Source of the DNA: Geobacter sp.
GTDB lineage: Bacteria > Desulfobacterota > Desulfuromonadia > Geobacterales > Pseudopelobacteraceae
DNA: 36,109 bases
Assembly (NCBI GenBank): GCA_009885845.1
Contig: VFJW01000046.1
Span: 1-36,109 of the forward strand
Reading direction: 5' to 3'
Position numbers and translations under genes: made by a program. The notes beneath the pieces are model-generated. The model did no database searches, had not been told where the DNA came from, and worked only from the letters and a program-made list of their open reading frames with translations. Below, piece after piece: positions 15,929-23,329 of this stretch. Numbering within the stretch: the stretch's first letter is position 1; every line of letters begins with the position of its first letter.

Positions 15929-16339
15929 TTAACACGCCTGACGCACTTCCAGTCGTAATCCCTCAATCTTCTCAAAATCACGCCGGTTAGTGGTAATAAC
16001 CGTGTAATCCAGAGAAATGGCTGTTGCCGCAATAATCAGATCGTGCGCCCCTGCCGTAAAGCCTCGCCGCACCAGTGATGCCCATATCCTGGCGTAGATG
16101 CGGGCCGCTCCGATTTCAAACGGCAACACCGGAAACATTTCGATCACCTTTTCCACAAAGGCCTGACGTCTGATTCTTCGGGCTTCATTGTCAGCCCGCT
16201 CAACTCCATGAAGAAGTTCTGCCACCGTTACCACGCTGATGCCGAACTGCTCGTCTTCGCGACCAGTCACCAGGCTCTGGACCGCCCCCCGATTTCTTTC
16301 CAGTGCAATGATCTCGCTGGAATCAAGTATTACTCCCAT
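15929..16339 (-). CDS. vapC: VapC-type PIN ribonuclease toxin
   Basis: 136 residues, normal for VapC. Start VILDSSEIIALER carries the first acidic residue, VTVAELLHGVERA the conserved Glu, and AHDLIIAATAISLDYTVITTNRRDFEKIEGL the later Asp residues and C-terminal PIN signature. The metal-dependent RNase is held in check by the overlapping upstream antitoxin (10-base overlap). It is followed by a palindromic repeat and a broken DUF559 gene, typical accessory surroundings. Confidence 0.88.
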   Translation of the reverse strand: MGVILDSSEIIALERNRGAVQSLVTGREDEQFGISVVTVAELLHGVERADNEARRIRRQAFVEKVIEMFPVLPFEIGAARIYARIWASLVRRGFTAGAHDLIIAATAISLDYTVITTNRRDFEKIEGLRLEVRQAC

Positions 16340-16611
16340 GACAGAGCCTCGGGCATTGCAGGCTGTGAACCTGCCGCAGCTATAACATCAGCTTCAAATG
16401 AGGAATCACTCCTGTCGAGACGGGGGAAGGCTTGCACAATCCTGGGCAGGTCAGCCAGAGTAGCACCAACACGGATTGGTTCCACCGGGATCAGAGATGC
16501 CGCTGGTTTCCCGCCGCGGATCACAGTATACCGGTCTCCCCGGTATTTAATATTGTTGAGCAGATCCGAAAAATTCCTGACCGCTTCGGTTGAGCTAATT
16601 GCTGTCTGCAT
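16330..16611 (-). CDS. Phd/YefM-type antitoxin
   Basis: 93 residues with the Phd/YefM opening MQTAISSTEAVRNFSDLLNN, then RGDRYTVIRGGKPAASLIPV, the DNA-binding and dimer domain of this family. The C-terminal half is acidic and flexible, as expected of the toxin-binding part. GGAGG precedes the ATG. The 25-base palindrome at 16622-16646 overlaps the promoter, as expected for autorepression by the toxin-antitoxin complex. Confidence 0.85.
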   Translation of the reverse strand: MQTAISSTEAVRNFSDLLNNIKYRGDRYTVIRGGKPAASLIPVEPIRVGATLADLPRIVQAFPRLDRSDSSFEADVIAAAGSQPAMPEALSWE

Positions 16612-16621
16612 AGCAACCTCC

Positions 16622-16667
16622 GTAAAATATGATAATCATATTTTACATCTTTTGTTGGCTCTGGCAA
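16622..16667 (-). promoter_or_regulatory. Promoter and palindromic operator of the Phd/VapC module
   Basis: Minus strand TTGCCA (16667-16662), 16-base spacer, TAAAAT (16645-16640). The -10 box is embedded in a perfect inverted repeat of 12 bp around one central base (16622-16646, half-site GTAAAATATGAT). This lies directly upstream of the ribosome site, a position that would block transcription when bound. Confidence 0.7.
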
Positions 16668-16767
16668 TATATTTAATCAGAATCTGACCCTGTAAAAATA
16701 AATTGCACTTAGTTCATAAGGTCAAATACCGTTTATGTTACATTCACCAGAGAAAGTAGTCGTTTAC

Positions 16768-18159
16768 TCAGCAGATTTGGGAGAGTATGGCGGTGCCGTG
16801 CTCAAGTCCGCTGCCATTCATCCCGCCGAAGCCGAGCAGCAATGTTGTCACTTCGGGTTGGTCATTGACGTGAAAATCAGAAAACGGGTACAGCCTGATT
16901 CCTTTTTGTAGTGCCCGGTCCAAGATCTCCGCTTCGCTGTGTGGTGTTTCAGGGAGCATCAGAACAACATGGAGTCCGGCGCCTTGGCCGATAACAACCG
17001 CCCGTGTGCCGAAATGAGATTCAACTGATCGCAGCAGGATATCGTGTTTCTTTTTATAGATCATGCGCATCCGCCGTATATGCCGCTCCCAGTGCCCCTG
17101 CACCATGAATGTTGCCATTGTTCGCTGCTCCAGCAGTGACACTGAGGGGAAATAATCCCGGTAACGTTGGCGGTAAGTTGCAAGTAATGAGTAGGGTAGC
17201 ACCATGTAGCTCAAACGGAGTGCCGGGGAGAGAATTTTTGAGAATGTTCCCGAATAGATAATGTTTCCGGTCGGGCGCAGCCCTTGTAAAGAGGGAATGG
17301 GCTTCCCATGGTAGCGAAGTTCGCTGTCATAATCGTCTTCGATGATGAACTTGCCTCCCGATTCCGCCCATTCAATCAGTGCAAGCCGGTTTGCGACCGG
17401 CATCACATAACCGAGGGGCAGCTGGTGTGACGGGGTGACGTAGACGATGGTGCTGTTACTGGTTTTGAGAGCGTTCAGATCTATCCCGTCTCGTTCGACA
17501 GGGACGGGGCAGATAGTGTATGAATGACTCTGGAAAACAGAACGCGGCAGGTGGTACCCGGGATTCTCGACAGCTACTACGGAGTGGCTCTCCTTCAGTA
17601 TATTCGAGACAATATCGAGGCTCTGCTGAAGTCCGGCGCAGATAACAATCTGATCCGGGTCGCAGAGGACGCCGCGTGATCGTTCCAGGTAACTTTGGAT
17701 AGAGCAGCGTAATCCCCAGTCTCCTTGGGGATCGCCATACTGGACAAGCTGCTGGCTGTTTCGGCGGAGACTATCAACAAAACATTTTCGCCAGAGTTCC
17801 GTGGGAAAACTTTCCGGATCAAGTCGAGCGGGATGGAAGTCATAGGTAAAGTTAGATGGCGGTCCCGGAAGGTAGTCGCATTTACCAGGTTTACCGGATG
17901 TAGTTTGCGGTGCAACATCCCGGTCAAGTGCCGACACGAAATGCCCGCTGCGAGGTCTGCTGTAGATGTATCCTTCTGCGAAAAGCTCTTGGTAGGCCCC
18001 ATCAACCGTATTACAACTGGCTGAAAGTTCGATGGCCATATGCCTGACCGACGGGAGCTTGGAATCGGCAGGCAGCTTACCTGTCAGGATCTGCTCTCTG
18101 ATCTGATTATAGAGTTGTTTGTATAACGGCACAGGATCACTGTTATTCAGGATGAACAT
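16768..18159 (-). CDS. MocR-type regulator (GntR winged helix fused to aminotransferase domain)
   Basis: About 463 residues from ATG 18159 (an alternative in-frame ATG lies at 18174). Residues 8-75 form a GntR winged helix (PLYKQLYNQIREQILTGKLP, LPSVRHMAIELSAS). The remainder is a fold-type I aminotransferase domain with the PLP lysine Lys308 in SGTFSK and the ring-nitrogen Asp in IIEDDYDSE. MocR/PdxR proteins use PLP as an effector rather than for catalysis and often control vitamin B6 or amino-acid genes. It is divergent from an FMN-binding split-barrel protein of the pyridoxamine-phosphate-oxidase-like fold, the likely target. Confidence 0.9.
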   Translation of the reverse strand: MFILNNSDPVPLYKQLYNQIREQILTGKLPADSKLPSVRHMAIELSASCNTVDGAYQELFAEGYIYSRPRSGHFVSALDRDVAPQTTSGKPGKCDYLPGPPSNFTYDFHPARLDPESFPTELWRKCFVDSLRRNSQQLVQYGDPQGDWGLRCSIQSYLERSRGVLCDPDQIVICAGLQQSLDIVSNILKESHSVVAVENPGYHLPRSVFQSHSYTICPVPVERDGIDLNALKTSNSTIVYVTPSHQLPLGYVMPVANRLALIEWAESGGKFIIEDDYDSELRYHGKPIPSLQGLRPTGNIIYSGTFSKILSPALRLSYMVLPYSLLATYRQRYRDYFPSVSLLEQRTMATFMVQGHWERHIRRMRMIYKKKHDILLRSVESHFGTRAVVIGQGAGLHVVLMLPETPHSEAEILDRALQKGIRLYPFSDFHVNDQPEVTTLLLGFGGMNGSGLEHGTAILSQIC

Positions 18160-18373
18160 ATCGCCCCCGGTCATCTCGACGAAGTTTAGCAGCTTTTTTA
18201 AGTTTGAATTTTGTAATCACGCTGTACCGACCCTCTCTGTGTACTCGTAAATCACACAATCTGCTACCATAAAATAAATAAAAACTGCCACTATGAATGG
18301 TTGCAAGCATGGCATATGGTGGTGCCACTGAAGTTAAATCAGGTAACACAACAAAACATAGGAGGTATTTACA

Positions 18374-18745
18374 ATGATCCCGGAAATTTTGCGTGAAATC
18401 ATGAAACAGGATGGAGTGGTTGCAATTGCAACATTGGGTGAGGATGGGCCGCATATGGTTAATACCTGGAACAGTTATCTGGGAACCACCGAAGATGGCC
18501 GTCTGTTGATCCCTGCCGGTTACATGCATCGCACCGAAGCGAACATCGCCTTCAACCCGGAAGTATTAATAACGCTGGGGAGCAGTAAAATCAAAGGCCT
18601 GTATGGACCGGGTGCAGGTTTTCTGATCAAGGGGAAGGCCGCATTTGTAACATCAGGCTCGGATTTTGATGTTCTCAAGGCAAAATTCGAATGGCTGCGT
18701 GCCACGATTGCCGTCACCATCGACTCTGCCACTCAGACGTGGTAA
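18374..18745 (+). CDS. FMN-binding split-barrel protein (PNPOx-like)
   Basis: 123 residues, same size as and closely resembling the FMN-binding protein known from Desulfovibrio (EGVVAIAT-like start, HMVNTWNSYL, MHRTEANIAFN, LGSSKIKGLYGPGAGFLIKG). The fold is a dimeric split barrel binding one FMN per subunit. The physiological electron partner in the family is poorly defined. AGGAGG (18360-18365) precedes the ATG. It lies divergent from the MocR regulator and upstream of a 58-residue winged-helix protein, probably co-transcribed. Confidence 0.87.
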   Translation: MIPEILREIMKQDGVVAIATLGEDGPHMVNTWNSYLGTTEDGRLLIPAGYMHRTEANIAFNPEVLITLGSSKIKGLYGPGAGFLIKGKAAFVTSGSDFDVLKAKFEWLRATIAVTIDSATQTW

Positions 18746-18803
18746 CGTTGACTGCAGCGGGAATTTGATTTAGTACCGTCACTCAAACAATAAGGAGTAT
18801 GAA

Positions 18804-18980
18804 ATGGATATCGCAGAAAAAGTATTAGAAGTTTTGAGAGTTGAAGGGCAACCCCTCAATGCAGGAAAAATCGCTGAACTCGGTGGTCTTGATCGTAAGG
18901 ATGTCGACAAAGCAATGACGAAGCTGAAAAAAGAGGGAAAAATAGTTTCGCCAATTCGTTGTTATTGGACACCGGCTTAG
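18804..18980 (+). CDS. Small winged-helix-like protein
   Basis: A 58-residue protein with AAGGAG (18792-18797) well placed before ATG 18804. It begins [19 protein letters not shown], then [20 protein letters not shown], then [11 protein letters not shown] and a C-terminal CYWTP. This is a complete helix-turn-helix and wing: three helices, with the [11 protein letters not shown] strand turn typical of minimal MarR/Z-alpha-like wHTH folds. No partner domain is present. About 60 bases separate it from the FMN-binding gene on the same strand. It could be a DNA-binding regulator; the family is not named with certainty. Confidence 0.75.
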   Translation: MDIAEKVLEVLRVEGQPLNAGKIAELGGLDRKDVDKAMTKLKKEGKIVSPIRCYWTPA

Positions 18981-19020
18981 AATAGGTGGTTTGATGAGTC
19001 GTCTTGACGCTCTCACATGC

Positions 19021-19085
19021 CTCGTTGTTAACCGGTTCGCACGCGTGCGCGTGAACCGGTTAATTTCCCAAATGTATCATATATC
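19021..19085. repeat. Palindromic element, copy 2
   Basis: TTAACCGGTTC (19028-19038) pairs with GAACCGGTTAA (19053-19063); the loop holds GCACGCGTGC, itself a palindrome. Flanks CTCGTTG and TTCCCAAATG match copy 1 at 15840. Where the stems differ (GATCACC versus GTTAACC) both arms have changed together. It sits past the stop of the minus-strand DUF362 gene. Confidence 0.75.
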
Positions 19086-19109
19086 CTTAGGCATCAGGCC
19101 GGTGACTCC

Positions 19110-20213
19110 TCACACCTTCACCAACTCATAGCTCCTGCTCCCCAGACCGATCTTCTCCCCATGCTCCAACTGCACCTCCCACGGTATTTCCGGCCAGCAC
19201 CCGCGGAATTTGTCACCACCCGGTTCATGGCCGCTCTGCAGGGCAGAACCTTCATTGCCGCGTGCACCGTTAACCAGATCGGCGCAGGCCTGATCGATCG
19301 CCACCGGATCGGTTGAGACGCAGATGCCGATGTCATTGACGATCGGGGCGTCCGAATGGCCGTAGCAGTCGCAGGCGGGTGACACCTGGGTGATGAAGTT
19401 GATGTAGATCGCCTTGCCACCCTTGCCGGTCAGTGCTCCCAAGGCATATTCGGCCATCTTGCGCATGACCAGGTCGGCGGCCTCGTTCCACTGGATGTTG
19501 ATCGCCTTGACCGGGCAGACCGTGATGCAACGTGAACAACCAGCGCATTTCTTCGGATCGATACACGCTTTGCCGCCGCTAATGACGATGGCATCGTGAG
19601 CGCAGGACTTCGGGCAGATACCGCAACCGGTACACCCTTTCTGTGATACCACGGGGGCGACGGTGGAGTGCTGCACCAGTTTCCCTTTGCGGCTGGCACA
19701 CCCCATGCCGATATTCTTGATGGCACCGCCGAACCCGGTCAGTTCATGGCATTTGAAATGGGTGATGGCGACAATTGCATCGGCTTCAACGATTTCTGTG
19801 CCGATGTAGGTCTTTTTCAGCAGTTTACCTTCGATAGTCACTTCAGTCTCGGTAACGCCGCGCAGACCATCGCTGATGATCAGCGGCGCGTTGACACAGG
19901 AATAGTCAAAACCGTTCTCGATCGCACAGATCAACGCCGAGACCGCCTCCTTGCGCTGTCCGGGATACAAAGTCGAGGAATCGGTCAGAAAGGGCATAGC
20001 CCCGATTTTCTTCAACTCCTCAACAACCCTGCGTGCGAAAACCGGCCGGATATAGGTGTGATTTCCCTTTTCGCCGAAATGAATCTTGACCGCAGTCAGA
20101 TCCCCCTCCGCAACCGTGTGGGGGAGACCGGCCAGCGTCAGAAGGCGGGCAATCTTGTCGAACAGATTTTCCTTATGTCCGGTACGCATGTCGCAGAAAA
20201 AGACTTTTGACAT
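19110..20213 (-). CDS. DUF362 protein with two [4Fe-4S] ferredoxin motifs
   Basis: About 367 residues from ATG 20213, preceded by AGGAG; the frame to 20291 is a non-conserved extension. The N-terminal DUF362 domain includes AVKIHFGEKGNHTYIRP and THFKCHELTGFGGAIKNIGMG. Two bacterial ferredoxin clusters follow: Cys194/197/200/204 in CTGCGICPKSC and Cys223/226/229/233 in CAGCSRCITVCP. The C-terminus completes the DUF362 domain. There is no signal peptide. Members are putative iron-sulfur electron carriers of unknown reaction. It is divergent from hcp with an FNR-type site between them, so co-regulation in nitrosative or anaerobic stress is plausible (inference). Confidence 0.88.
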   Translation of the reverse strand: MSKVFFCDMRTGHKENLFDKIARLLTLAGLPHTVAEGDLTAVKIHFGEKGNHTYIRPVFARRVVEELKKIGAMPFLTDSSTLYPGQRKEAVSALICAIENGFDYSCVNAPLIISDGLRGVTETEVTIEGKLLKKTYIGTEIVEADAIVAITHFKCHELTGFGGAIKNIGMGCASRKGKLVQHSTVAPVVSQKGCTGCGICPKSCAHDAIVISGGKACIDPKKCAGCSRCITVCPVKAINIQWNEAADLVMRKMAEYALGALTGKGGKAIYINFITQVSPACDCYGHSDAPIVNDIGICVSTDPVAIDQACADLVNGARGNEGSALQSGHEPGGDKFRGCWPEIPWEVQLEHGEKIGLGSRSYELVKV

Positions 20214-20240
20214 CGAAATTCTCCTGTAAATATGTTTTTT

Positions 20241-20280
20241 TTGACAACAGTCAAGTAATGATACGAAAAGATGGTATATT
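20241..20280 (+). promoter_or_regulatory. FNR/HcpR-type operator and hcp promoter
   Basis: TTGAC-AACA-GTCAA at 20241-20254 is a perfect palindrome of the CRP/FNR type. A -10-like TATATT at 20275-20280 predicts a start near 20287, placing the operator centre at about -40, the position of class II activation. hcp genes in related bacteria are controlled by the CRP/FNR-family regulator HcpR (established knowledge); which regulator binds here is inference. Confidence 0.6.
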
Positions 20281-20352
20281 CCTCTTAACACGAAATCAAA
20301 AAAATCTCACCACACGAGTTTAATCGCTCGAACAACGAAAAGGAGAAAACAA

Positions 20353-21954
20353 ATGGAAATGTTCTGTAATCAATGCGAGCAGGCAGCAAACGGCACCGGT
20401 TGTAACATCTCAGGTGTATGCGGCAAAAAACCGGAGGTCGCGATACTGCAGGATCACCTGCTCTACGGACTGAAAAGCCTGGCTCTCTACGCCGATAAAC
20501 TCGGCCGCAACGCCGAGATTGATCGATTCACCATCGAATCACTCTTTACCACCGTAACAAATGTGGATTTTGAGCCGGCCCGTATCGGCGGCATGATCAC
20601 GCGCTGTTACGAATTGAAAGAGAAGGCTAAGGCTTCTGCCAGCGTAACTCTCTCCGGCCCTTTCGCCGACTGGAAACCGGCGGCTGATCTAGCTGGAATG
20701 ACAACGCAGGGTGAACAGTACGGCATCAATCGGCAGCATGTGAACGAAGATATCCGTTCTGTGATTGAAATTCTGATGTACGGTCTGAAGGGTATGGCTG
20801 CATATATGGATCACGCAATGATTCATGGCAAAACTGATGATGAAGTTATGGCGTTTTTCCAGAGAGCGCTGGCAGCCACAACTGACAGCAGTCTGGGTCT
20901 GATGGATTACGTCGGTCTTGCCATGGAGTGCGGCAAACAGAATCTGACTGTTATGGGGCTGCTCAACGCTGCCAACACTGATGCATATGGTCATCCGGTC
21001 CCAACTGCCGTACAGCTCGGCACCAAGGCGGGTAAAGCCATTCTGGTTACCGGCCACGACCTGAAGATGCTGGAGGAACTGCTCAAGCAGACTGAAGGTA
21101 GGGGCATCAACATCTATACTCATGGTGAGATGCTTCCGGCTCACGGGTATCCCGGCCTCAAGAAGTATGCGCATCTGGTCGGGAACTTCGGCGGTGCATG
21201 GCAGGATCAGGCCAAAGAGTTTCTGCACTTCCCCGGTGCAATCATCTTTAATACCAACTGCATTCAGAAACCGTCTGACAGCTATAAAGACCGCCTCTAT
21301 ACCTGGGGTCTGGTCGCCTGGCCTGATGTAAAGCATGTTGACGGCTGGGACTTTTCGGCGGTCATCAACAAGGCTCTTGAACTCCCCGGTTTCCCTGACA
21401 ATCCTGGCCAGGAAATTCTGACCGGCTTCGGTCACAATGCCGTGCTCGGTCATGCTGAAAAAATAATTGCTGCCGTCAAGTCCGGCGACATCAAGCACTT
21501 CTTCCTGATCGGCGGCTGCGACGGCGCCAAATCAGGACGTAACTATTACACCGAATTTGCCGAGAAGCTCCCCCAGAATACTGTTATTCTGACACTGGCA
21601 TGCGGAAAATTCCGCTTCAACAAACTCGAGTTTGGCGATATCGGCGGCATCCCACGTCTGTTGGATGTCGGTCAGTGTAACGATGCCTATTCTGCAATCC
21701 AGATTGCCGTGGCTTTGGCCGGTGCTTTTGAGTGTGGCGTCAACGATCTGCCGCTCTCGATGATCCTTTCCTGGTATGAGCAGAAAGCAGTTGTCATTCT
21801 TCTGACCCTGTTCCACCTCGGCATCAAGAACATCAAGCTCGGTCCGTCACTGCCGGCTTTCATCACTCCGAACGTCCTCAACTTCCTGGTTGAGAACTTC
21901 AACATCGCTCCGATCACTACGGTTGAAGCTGATATGAAGGCCATTCTCGGATAG
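20353..21954 (+). CDS. hcp: Hydroxylamine reductase / hybrid cluster protein, class I
   Basis: 533 residues. The N-terminal cysteines Cys5, Cys8, Cys17 and Cys23 (CX2CX8CX5C) match class I Hcp, which carries a [4Fe-4S] cubane, rather than the enterobacterial CX2CX11CX6C class. The rest bears the hybrid cluster domain (HGEMLPAHGYPGLKKY, IIFNTNCIQKP, TGFGHNAVLGH, FFLIGGCDGAKSGRNYY, LACGKFRFN). Hcp handles nitric oxide or hydroxylamine in anaerobes. AAGGAG precedes the ATG. It has its own terminator and probable FNR-type promoter. Confidence 0.96.
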   Translation: MEMFCNQCEQAANGTGCNISGVCGKKPEVAILQDHLLYGLKSLALYADKLGRNAEIDRFTIESLFTTVTNVDFEPARIGGMITRCYELKEKAKASASVTLSGPFADWKPAADLAGMTTQGEQYGINRQHVNEDIRSVIEILMYGLKGMAAYMDHAMIHGKTDDEVMAFFQRALAATTDSSLGLMDYVGLAMECGKQNLTVMGLLNAANTDAYGHPVPTAVQLGTKAGKAILVTGHDLKMLEELLKQTEGRGINIYTHGEMLPAHGYPGLKKYAHLVGNFGGAWQDQAKEFLHFPGAIIFNTNCIQKPSDSYKDRLYTWGLVAWPDVKHVDGWDFSAVINKALELPGFPDNPGQEILTGFGHNAVLGHAEKIIAAVKSGDIKHFFLIGGCDGAKSGRNYYTEFAEKLPQNTVILTLACGKFRFNKLEFGDIGGIPRLLDVGQCNDAYSAIQIAVALAGAFECGVNDLPLSMILSWYEQKAVVILLTLFHLGIKNIKLGPSLPAFITPNVLNFLVENFNIAPITTVEADMKAILG

Positions 21955-21980
21955 TCGTCTGACAGTACGTCGCTGAACGC

Positions 21981-22014
21981 AAATGCCCCCTTTGGATTTT
22001 CAGAGGGGGCATTT
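21981..22014 (+). terminator. Intrinsic terminator of hcp
   Basis: AAATGCCCCCT pairs with AGGGGGCATTT (11 bp) around a 12-base loop, 27 bases past the hcp stop. The A/T-rich outer base pairs supply the U-tract and make it bidirectional. Confidence 0.8.
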
Positions 22015-22084
22015 GTATTTGAAATTGGTATAAGCTTAGAATAAGTTTGCAATTACTGTAGGCGATAATGTACAAAATGCCGCT

Positions 22085-23329
22085 ATGAGATATCACTTTA
22101 TGTGCCTTAAATATGGCATCAGTCTGCTGTTGATACTTATCAACGCTCTGTTATGGAGCGCAATTTCTGCTGTTGCAGATGTCAAAGATGATGCAGAATC
22201 GGCGCTTTTGAACCTACAGCAGAATGTTGTCGCCAAAAAATTGATGTATGATATGAAAAGCCTCGATCTCGTGATTGAGGCGGCCCGCGGATATTATCAG
22301 CAAAACGACCGGAAAACCGGAGACAGATTTTACCTGCTGGCACTACAAAAGTCTCAGATTATAGAGATGATGCTAAAAACCTCTGAAACGGTGCCTTTGC
22401 CGGTAATGGCTCCAGTTTCCTCAGCGGTGAATGTACCGCCAGAACCTGACCAGGATCGCTTGATTGAGGCGGTTGAATCTGCCCCAGATCCGAACGAAGA
22501 AATCGACTCGTTCCGGATGGTCGGTTCAAAAGGTTCCTATACGGTTGTGAAAGCTGACAGTATCTCTCTTGTTGCGGCAAAGCTGGGGGTCTCCCAGCAA
22601 CACCTTCGTCGTATGAACGGACTGGATACCCGGGGGTATCTCAAGATAGGGCAGCAGCTTGTCTATGATAACCGTAAAATCATACCCCAACGGATCAAGG
22701 ACGGCATTATCATCAATATTCCCGACCGGACACTTTACTATTTTCAGCAAGATATTCTGGTCGCATCACTTCCGGTAGCACTCGGTTCGGCTACAAAAAA
22801 TGAAAAATATGTCTGGCAGACACCGGTTGGGAAATTCAAAGTCACGGCAAAAATGAAAGATCCGACCTGGACGGTACCACCTTCGATTCAGACTGAAATG
22901 GAAGAGCAGGGGAAGGAGGTTATTGAGAGCATTCCACCGGGTCCGGAGAACCCGCTCGGAAAATACGCGATCAGGACTTCAATCCCCGGCATTTTGATCC
23001 ACAGTACGATCAAACCGGCGTCTATATACAGCTTCTCCAGTCACGGATGTATCCGTATTTCACCCGAGCGGATGGAAGATTTTTTCCCAAAGATACTGAT
23101 TGATACCAGAGGTGAAATTATTTACCAGCCGGTCAAACTGGCAGTGACCGGCAATGGCCGGGTCTTTTTAGAGGTGCATCATGATGTCTACAAGCGGAGT
23201 TCGAGTCTCATTTCTGAAGCCCGACAGATGATCGAAAACCAGAAGCTTTCGGAGATGGTTGATTGGGAAAAAATCAAGTCGGTAGTGAAACAGAAAAGCG
23301 GAGTTGCCGAGGATATTTCTTTGAATTAA
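22085..23329 (+). CDS. LysM and YkuD L,D-transpeptidase
   Basis: 414 residues. A hydrophobic N-terminal segment (SLLLILINALLWSAISAVA) exports it to the periplasm. A low-complexity Pro/Val/Glu stretch (about 100-145) leads to a LysM domain (YTVVKADSISLVAAKLGVS, LKIGQQLVY) that binds peptidoglycan. The YkuD domain has HSTIKP and the catalytic SHGCIRIS (Cys322). The enzyme cross-links peptidoglycan 3-3 or anchors proteins. ATG at 22100 is an alternative start. It is convergent with PBP1A, the two stop codons sharing TTAA. Confidence 0.9.
   Translation: MRYHFMCLKYGISLLLILINALLWSAISAVADVKDDAESALLNLQQNVVAKKLMYDMKSLDLVIEAARGYYQQNDRKTGDRFYLLALQKSQIIEMMLKTSETVPLPVMAPVSSAVNVPPEPDQDRLIEAVESAPDPNEEIDSFRMVGSKGSYTVVKADSISLVAAKLGVSQQHLRRMNGLDTRGYLKIGQQLVYDNRKIIPQRIKDGIIINIPDRTLYYFQQDILVASLPVALGSATKNEKYVWQTPVGKFKVTAKMKDPTWTVPPSIQTEMEEQGKEVIESIPPGPENPLGKYAIRTSIPGILIHSTIKPASIYSFSSHGCIRISPERMEDFFPKILIDTRGEIIYQPVKLAVTGNGRVFLEVHHDVYKRSSSLISEARQMIENQKLSEMVDWEKIKSVVKQKSGVAEDISLN

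Noticed and set aside
20689-21498. 269-codon open frame antisense to hcp
   Set aside because: Shadow of a well-supported gene; no motifs.
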